DNA of 9,632 nucleotides from Dehalococcoidia bacterium (GTDB taxonomy: Bacteria > Chloroflexota > Dehalococcoidia > Tepidiformales > Tepidiformaceae): positions 1 through 9,632 of the forward strand of contig SLAK01000210.1 of the NCBI GenBank assembly GCA_007126855.1, in the 5' to 3' direction. This document shows positions 6,059 through 9,632 of this stretch, piece by piece (the first letter of the stretch is position 1; each line of letters begins with the position of its first letter). The notes beneath the pieces were generated by a model that saw only the letters and a list, made by a program, of their open reading frames with translations, made no database searches and was not told the DNA's origin. Position numbers and translations under genes: made by a program.

Positions 6059-6535
6059 ATGGCAACCATGCAGAAAGTCACCCCATGCCTGTGGTTCGAC
6101 GGGCAGGCGGAAGAGGCCGCGCAGTTCTATACGGCGCTCTTTCCGGAATCCCGCATAGGCAAGGTCGTCCGCTACGGGGAAGCGGGCCCCGGACCGCCTG
6201 GCAGCGTCGTCACCGTGAGCTTCGAGCTGTTCGGGCAGGAATTCACCGGCCTCAACGGCGGGCCAATGTTCACGTTCAGCGAGGCAGTATCCTTCGCCAT
6301 CCACTGCGAGACGCAGGACGAGGTCGACCGCTACTGGGACGCGCTCACCGAGGGTGGCGAAGAGCAGCCCTGCGGCTGGCTCAAGGACCGCTTCGGGCTC
6401 TCCTGGCAGGTCGTCCCCACGATGCTGCCGGAGCTGCTGAGCGACCCGGACCCGGCCAGGGCGCAGCGCGCGACCGAGGCGATGCTGCAGATGAAGAAGC
6501 TCGACATTGCGGCACTGCAGAAAGCCGCTGGATAA
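6059..6535 (+). CDS. VOC superfamily protein, PhnB-like (COG3865 type)
   Basis: The product is 158 residues from ATG 6059, with GGGAGGAG seven bases upstream; a second ATG three codons later is a less likely start. Motifs include VTPCLWFDGQAEEAAQFYTALF (7-28), SVVTVSFELFGQEFTGLNGGP (49-69), SEAVSFAIHCETQDEVDRYW (74-93) and CGWLKDRFGLSWQVVPTMLPELL (105-127). These match the PhnB-like proteins often labelled '3-demethylubiquinone-9 3-methyltransferase', a name without functional support here. The C-terminal helix AMLQMKKLDIAALQKA is normal for the subgroup. It lies 54 bp after SRPBCC-1 and 34 bp before the AlkD-like gene, so it is likely in the ArsR transcript. It is divergent in sequence from the VOC protein at 4587, so the two are not a recent duplication. 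Confidence 0.92.
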   Translation: MATMQKVTPCLWFDGQAEEAAQFYTALFPESRIGKVVRYGEAGPGPPGSVVTVSFELFGQEFTGLNGGPMFTFSEAVSFAIHCETQDEVDRYWDALTEGGEEQPCGWLKDRFGLSWQVVPTMLPELLSDPDPARAQRATEAMLQMKKLDIAALQKAAG

Positions 6536-6569
6536 GGAATAGCGCCGCAAACCCGGACGGAGGTAGCCC

Positions 6570-7322
6570 ATGCCAGCCTCAACACCAGGGCCGACCGCCG
6601 AAGGCTTCATCGAAGCGCTGCATTCGCACCAATCGGACGACGAGCTGCGAAAGATCCAGCGCTACTTCAAGACGGGCGACGGCGAATACGGCGAAGGCGA
6701 CCAGTTCATCGGCGTGCGCATGGGCGAGGTCTTCGCGCTGGCGAAGGAGTCCATCGATATGCCGATCGCAGAGCTGGAGAAGCTGCTCGAGAGCTCCATC
6801 CACGAAGCGCGCGCCGGGGCCTGCAGCATCATGGACAAGCAGGGGCGCCGCAAGAAGACGCCGGAGGAACGCCGCAAGGAGCTCTTCGACCTCTACCTCC
6901 GGCGGCACGACCGCATCAACAACTGGGATCTGGTCGACCTGGCCGCGCCCTTCGTCGTCGGACGCTACCTCTTCGATAGGGCGCGCGACGCCCTCGACAG
7001 GCTGGCGCGCTCGGAGAACGTGTGGGAGCGGCGCACGGCCATTGTCGCGACGGCCTACTTCATCCGCCAGGGCGACCTGGAGGATACCTTCCGCATCGCG
7101 GAGCTCCTGCTCGGCGATGGACACGACCTGATACACAAAGCCGCCGGCGGCTGGCTGCGGGAAGCCGGGAGGCACGACCGCGAGCGGCTGCTGCGCTTCC
7201 TCGATGCGCACGCGGCCACGATGCCCCGGACCATGCTGCGCTATGCGATGGAGCACCTGGATAAGGAGCAGCGCGAGCATTACCGGCGCATGAGCAAAGT
7301 CCAGGAAGGGAGGCGTGCATGA
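6570..7322 (+). CDS. AlkD-like HEAT-repeat DNA glycosylase (DNA alkylation repair)
   Basis: This is a 250-residue all-helical protein of the AlkC/AlkD family, which excises N3- and N7-alkylpurines without base flipping. Supporting segments are FIGVRMGEVFALAKE (46-60), NNWDLVDLAAPFVVG (117-131), ERRTAIVATAYFIRQGD (153-169), DLIHKAAGGWLREAG (186-200) and LRYAMEHLDKEQREHY (223-238). Trp119 and Asp123 have the W-x3-D spacing of the Bacillus cereus AlkD active-site pair W109/D113. The second catalytic Trp usually sits in 'GWxLRE'; here the order is GGWLRE, shifted by one residue. The ATG has GGAGGT (6559-6564) five bases upstream. The TGA overlaps an ATG (ATGA at 7319-7322) that opens a 15-codon frame. 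A DNA repair enzyme in an ArsR-SRPBCC array points towards a response to a DNA-reactive compound, but this is inference. Confidence 0.9.
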   Translation: MPASTPGPTAEGFIEALHSHQSDDELRKIQRYFKTGDGEYGEGDQFIGVRMGEVFALAKESIDMPIAELEKLLESSIHEARAGACSIMDKQGRRKKTPEERRKELFDLYLRRHDRINNWDLVDLAAPFVVGRYLFDRARDALDRLARSENVWERRTAIVATAYFIRQGDLEDTFRIAELLLGDGHDLIHKAAGGWLREAGRHDRERLLRFLDAHAATMPRTMLRYAMEHLDKEQREHYRRMSKVQEGRRA

Positions 7323-7366
7323 CCCATCCGCCGCAGGCTTCGCATCGCCGCATCGGCGCCTGTTAA
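7319..7366 (+). CDS. Possible 15-codon ORF overlapping the alkD-like stop (doubtful)
   Basis: An ATG overlaps the TGA of the AlkD-like gene (ATGA) and has GGGAGG a few bases upstream, the arrangement of translationally coupled genes. The frame reads MTHPPQASHRRIGAC and then TAA. The next gene starts only at 7454, so 131 bases separate two otherwise tightly packed genes. It may be a leader peptide, the 5' stub of a gene lost by deletion, or chance. No homology can be judged from 15 residues. Confidence 0.25.
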   Translation: MTHPPQASHRRIGAC

Positions 7367-7453
7367 GCAGCCCGAGGTGGCCGTGGGCCAGTCCTGCTAG
7401 GACGGCACGGCCATCGCCATCCTCTTCGCCTGGTCGCGGGAAGGAAAGCTGTC

Positions 7454-7972
7454 ATGAACCGTGCACTCTGGGCCACCCAGGTGTTGCTGGCCCTCGTCTT
7501 TCTTGGCGCGGGCCTGTCCAAGCTGGCCATGCCCATGGACGAACTCGCCGAAACGTCGGGACTTCCCGGCCTCTTCATGCGCTTCATCGGGCTGGCCGAG
7601 GCGCTTGGTGGGCTGGGGCTGGTCCTGCCGGGGCTGCTGCGTATCCGGCCGGGGCTCACGTTCCTGGCCGCCGCAGGCCTGCTCGTCATTATGGCCGGCG
7701 CCGTCGTGGTCACCATCGCAGACGGGCAACCCGCGGCAGCGCCTCTGCCTCTCGCGACCGGAGCGCTGCTCGCCTTCGTGCTCTATGGCCGCTGGTGGCG
7801 GCTGGCGAGCCCGGCGGCAGCCCCGCTTCCGCTGGTCGAAACTGCGTTCGCGGCCATGCCGCCCCAATCGCTGGGCGAGGCCTACCGGGCCATCTGGGAA
7901 CGGCGGCTCGACCGGCTGGACGAATACCTGGGGGAGCTTCAGCGGCCACGCCCTAACGGCGCGACCGGCTAA
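7454..7972 (+). CDS. DoxX-like membrane protein with an ArsR-derived C-terminal tail
   Basis: The product is 172 residues from ATG 7454, with AAGGAAAG (7441-7448) five bases upstream. Residues 1-118 form a DoxX-like four-helix membrane domain: ATQVLLALVFLGAGLSKLAM, GLAEALGGLGLVLPGLL, LTFLAAAGLLVIMAGAVVV and ATGALLAFVLYGRWW. DoxX-like proteins of this kind often accompany ArsR/SRPBCC genes; their biochemical role is poorly known. The family normally ends near residue 120-130. Here about 50 further residues follow, including EAYRAIWERRLDRLDEYLGELQ (142-163), which matches the C-terminal helix of the ArsR protein at 5136-5480 in 14 of 22 positions. The last residues (RPRPNGATG) recur at the end of SRPBCC-2. 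It looks like a gene fusion left by recombination with a second ArsR gene. Confidence 0.88.
   Translation: MNRALWATQVLLALVFLGAGLSKLAMPMDELAETSGLPGLFMRFIGLAEALGGLGLVLPGLLRIRPGLTFLAAAGLLVIMAGAVVVTIADGQPAAAPLPLATGALLAFVLYGRWWRLASPAAAPLPLVETAFAAMPPQSLGEAYRAIWERRLDRLDEYLGELQRPRPNGATG
7877..7942 (+). repeat. Segment homologous to the ArsR 3' end (5388-5453)
   Basis: These 66 bases of the DoxX gene align without gaps to 5388-5453 of the ArsR gene, with about 45 identical bases by my count and 14 of 22 identical encoded residues. It marks the fusion segment between the DoxX domain and an ArsR-type C-terminal helix. Confidence 0.7.
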
Positions 7973-8512
7973 CCCGGCCTCCGATACTTCATCGACCATC
8001 GGGCCTGGCCCGAGCCACCGGCGCCGACCCTTCCAACACAAACACAGGAGAACACCGTGACCCAGCAAACTCACAAACTGACCACCGAGCTGATCGGCGA
8101 CCGCGAGATGGTCATGCGGCGCGCATTCCGGGCCCCGCGCGAGCTGCTCTTCCAGTGCTACGCCGACTGCGAGCACCTCATGAACTGGTGGGGCCCCAAA
8201 GAATACCCACTCGCGGTCTGCAAGCAGGACTTTCGCCCCGGCGGCACCCGGCACTTGTGCATGCGGGGGACCAATGGCGAAGAGGCCTGGAGCATCGGCG
8301 TCTACAAAGAAATCGTCGAACCGGAGCGCATCGTCTACACGGACGCCTTTTCGAACGCCGCCGGCGACAGCATCCCGCCCGAGTCGTTCGAAACCGTCAC
8401 CTTCGAAAGCCAGGGCGAGACGACTGTGCTACAAATCCACACCCGCTACGACTCGGCCGAGGATCGCCAGACGGTCATTGAGATGGGCGTCGAACAAGGC
8501 TTCAACTCATCG
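7907..8512 (+). repeat. Tandem duplication, copy 1 (about 606 bp)
   Basis: This runs from CTCGACCGGCTGGACG in the DoxX 3' end, through the DoxX stop and spacer, to near the 3' end of SRPBCC-2. It aligns with 8513-9119 at a constant 606-bp offset, becoming 607 after a one-base difference in the spacer (ATCGGG against ATTCGGG). Confidence 0.85.
7999..8013. other. Short inverted repeat in the DoxX/SRPBCC-2 spacer
   Basis: TCGGGCCTGGCCCGA can form a 6-bp stem with a 3-nt loop. It has no T-tract. The same element occurs at 8606-8620 in the duplicated spacer. Confidence 0.3.
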
Positions 8513-8578
8513 CTCGACCGCCTGGACGCTCACCTGCGGGAGCTCCAACGGCTACGCCCTAACGGCGCAACTGGCTAA
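8057..8578 (+). CDS. SRPBCC/AHSA1-type protein, diverged duplicate (SRPBCC-2)
   Basis: The product is 173 residues from a GTG at 8057, with AGGAG six bases upstream; the sister copy at 8664 uses ATG. Over residues 1-157 it differs from SRPBCC-3 at 13 positions. Four of these cluster in the core turn after RPGGT: Trp65 to Arg, Tyr67 to Leu, Val70 to Arg and Pro72 to Thr. All other SRPBCC proteins here keep the Trp, the aromatic residue and Gly-Pro, so this copy is probably the one that has drifted or changed specificity. From residue 158 it leaves its sister and ends AHLRELQRLRPNGATG, nearly the tail of the DoxX protein (ELQRPRPNGATG), a consequence of the duplication junction. The frame is intact; whether the product is functional is uncertain. 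Confidence 0.88.
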   Translation: MTQQTHKLTTELIGDREMVMRRAFRAPRELLFQCYADCEHLMNWWGPKEYPLAVCKQDFRPGGTRHLCMRGTNGEEAWSIGVYKEIVEPERIVYTDAFSNAAGDSIPPESFETVTFESQGETTVLQIHTRYDSAEDRQTVIEMGVEQGFNSSLDRLDAHLRELQRLRPNGATG

Positions 8579-9119
8579 GCCCGCCTCCGACACCTCATCG
8601 ACCATTCGGGCCTGGCCCGAGCCACCGGCGCCGACCCTTCCAACACAACCACAGGAGAACACCATGACCCAGCAAACAGGCAAACTGACCACCGAACTGA
8701 TCGGCGACCGCGAAATGGTCATGCGGCGCGCATTCCGCGCCCCGCGCGAATTGCTCTTCCGGTGCTACGCCGACTGCGAGCACCTCATGAACTGGTGGGG
8801 CCCCAAAGAATACCCACTCGCGGTCTGCAAGCAGGACTTCCGCCCTGGCGGCACCTGGCACTACTGCATGGTTGGCCCGAACGGCGAGGAAGCCTGGGGG
8901 ATCGGCGTCTATAAGGAAATCGTCGAACCCGAGCGCATCGTCTATACGGATGCCTTCTCCAACGCCGACGCCGACAGCATCCCACCCGAGTCAGTCATCA
9001 CCGTCACTTTCGAAAGCCAGGGCGAGACGACCGTGCTGAACATCCACACGCGCTACGATTCGGCCGAGGATCGCCAGACGGTCATCGAGATGGGCGTGGA
9101 AGAAGGCTTCAACTCGTCA
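8513..9119 (+). repeat. Tandem duplication, copy 2 (about 607 bp)
   Basis: This starts at CTCGACCGCCTGGACG near the 3' end of SRPBCC-2 and runs through its new tail and spacer into SRPBCC-3, ending just before the CTCGACCGGCTCGACGAA near the SRPBCC-3 3' end. The recurring CTCGACCG-CT-GACG block at 7907, 8513 and 9120 marks the probable crossover site. Confidence 0.85.
8606..8620. other. Short inverted repeat in the SRPBCC-2/SRPBCC-3 spacer
   Basis: TCGGGCCTGGCCCGA, the second copy of the element at 7999-8013, is preserved exactly in the duplicated 85-bp spacer. Confidence 0.3.
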
Positions 9120-9161
9120 CTCGACCGGCTCGACGAACACCTGGCGAAGGTCCAGGCCTGA
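8664..9161 (+). CDS. SRPBCC/AHSA1-type START-fold protein (SRPBCC-3)
   Basis: The product is 165 residues from ATG 8664, with AGGAG (8653-8657) six bases upstream. Motifs are REMVMRRAFRAPRELLFRCY (16-35), HLMNWWGPKEY (40-50), DFRPGGTWHYCMVGPNG (58-74) and a C-terminal helix EEGFNSSLDRLDEHLAKVQA (146-165). This is the copy that keeps the family's core residues and its natural C-terminus, so it probably represents the ancestral gene of the tandem pair. The same frame is open upstream to 8274, but that stretch is an out-of-frame reading of SRPBCC-2 and not a longer protein. It is followed after 30 bp by SRPBCC-4, in the same direction and presumably on the same transcript. Confidence 0.93.
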   Translation: MTQQTGKLTTELIGDREMVMRRAFRAPRELLFRCYADCEHLMNWWGPKEYPLAVCKQDFRPGGTWHYCMVGPNGEEAWGIGVYKEIVEPERIVYTDAFSNADADSIPPESVITVTFESQGETTVLNIHTRYDSAEDRQTVIEMGVEEGFNSSLDRLDEHLAKVQA

Positions 9162-9191
9162 GCGGCTGCGACCGGACAAAGGGAAGCACCA

Positions 9192-9632
9192 ATGACCCAC
9201 GGAACACAGGAAACCACGATCACCGCCGAACCCGGCGCCCGCGACATTGTCGTCAGCCGCATCTTCGATGCGCCGCGCGAACTCGTGTGGAAGGCCTGGA
9301 CCGAAGCAGACCGCGTTGGCCAGTGGTGGGGCCCAAACGGCTTCACCACCACGACCTATGAGATGGACGTCCGCCCCGGCGGCCGCTGGCGCTACCTGAT
9401 GCACGGCCCCGACGGCACCGACTACCCCAACCTCATCGAATACCGCGAGGTCTCGCCGCCCGAGCGGCTGGTCTACGACCACGGCGACGACGACGGCGGA
9501 CCGCCGGCCTTCTACGTGACCATCACCTTCGCCGACAAGGGCGGAAAGACCGAGGTCACTCAGCGCATGCAGTTCCCGAGCGTGGAGGCCCGGGACCGCA
9601 CCATCGAGCACGTTGGCGCGCTCGAAGGCGCG
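9192..9632 (+). CDS. SRPBCC/AHSA1-type protein, 3' end cut by window edge (SRPBCC-4)
   Basis: The ATG at 9192 has AAAGGGAAG (9178-9186) just upstream, and 147 codons stay open to the end of the window. The protein has RDIVVSRIFDAPRELVWKAW (17-36), RVGQWWGPNGF (41-51), DVRPGGRWRYLMHGPDG (59-75), IEYREVSPPERLVYDHGDDD (82-101) and FYVTITFADKGGKTEVTQRM (107-126). These are strong AHSA1-type SRPBCC signatures, closer to textbook members than SRPBCC-1 to -3. By comparison with its neighbours only about 15-20 residues, including the end of the C-terminal helix, are missing. It is the fourth SRPBCC gene of the array. Confidence 0.93.
   Translation, partial: MTHGTQETTITAEPGARDIVVSRIFDAPRELVWKAWTEADRVGQWWGPNGFTTTTYEMDVRPGGRWRYLMHGPDGTDYPNLIEYREVSPPERLVYDHGDDDGGPPAFYVTITFADKGGKTEVTQRMQFPSVEARDRTIEHVGALEGA

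Noticed and set aside
6085..7131. A 348-codon frame across the second VOC gene and the AlkD-like gene
   Set aside because: It is an Arg/Ala/Ser-rich frame-shifted shadow of two well-supported genes with their own ribosome binding sites.
8274..8663. Upstream extension of SRPBCC-3, suggesting a 295-residue fused protein
   Set aside because: The extension is the plus-one reading of SRPBCC-2 and resembles no protein. The ATG at 8664 has a proper AGGAG and is conserved in position with the sister gene.

Overview
The window is a gene-dense, high-GC bacterial chromosome segment with no RNA gene, IS element or CRISPR array that I can see. Several starts are GTG or TTG. The TsaD metal motif reads HLEGH rather than the HxEGH variants I associate with Proteobacteria or Actinobacteria. 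Together with the ArsR/SRPBCC/DoxX cassette this could fit Chloroflexota, but that placement is a weak guess.

Region 1-5003 holds ordinary genes in short, mostly convergent or divergent units. At the left edge is a truncated MoaD/ThiS-like sulfur-carrier gene (minus strand), divergent from a predicted lipoprotein (plus). The lipoprotein gene converges on tsaD (minus; t6A tRNA modification) and the stop codons overlap. tsaD is divergent from an SPFH/band 7 membrane protein gene (plus). A GC-rich hairpin then separates that gene from a minus-strand pair: a crotonase-fold enoyl-CoA hydratase/isomerase-like protein followed by a DinB/maleylpyruvate-isomerase-like protein. A PhnB-type VOC protein reads divergently from this pair.

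Region 5071-9632 is one co-directional plus-strand array. It has a recognisable promoter and a perfect 14-bp palindrome in front of an ArsR-type repressor gene. The order is ArsR, SRPBCC-1, VOC/PhnB, AlkD-like DNA glycosylase, DoxX-like membrane protein, SRPBCC-2, SRPBCC-3 and SRPBCC-4 (cut by the window end). ArsR-SRPBCC-VOC-DoxX gene groups are a familiar theme; having four SRPBCC genes plus an AlkD homologue in one array is richer than usual. A plausible but unproven reading is an ArsR-controlled response to a small reactive or alkylating molecule.

The most interesting structure is in the second half of this array. (1) SRPBCC-2 and SRPBCC-3 are a tandem duplication of about 606 bp that includes the intergenic spacer. 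(2) The duplication junction lies in a short shared segment encoding 'LDRLDE-L', so SRPBCC-2 ends with the C-terminal tail of the DoxX protein. (3) The DoxX tail itself matches the C-terminal helix of ArsR (14 of 22 residues), suggesting DoxX is a chimera carrying the remnant of a lost second ArsR gene. (4) The duplicate SRPBCC-2 has lost several core residues that the other three SRPBCC proteins keep.
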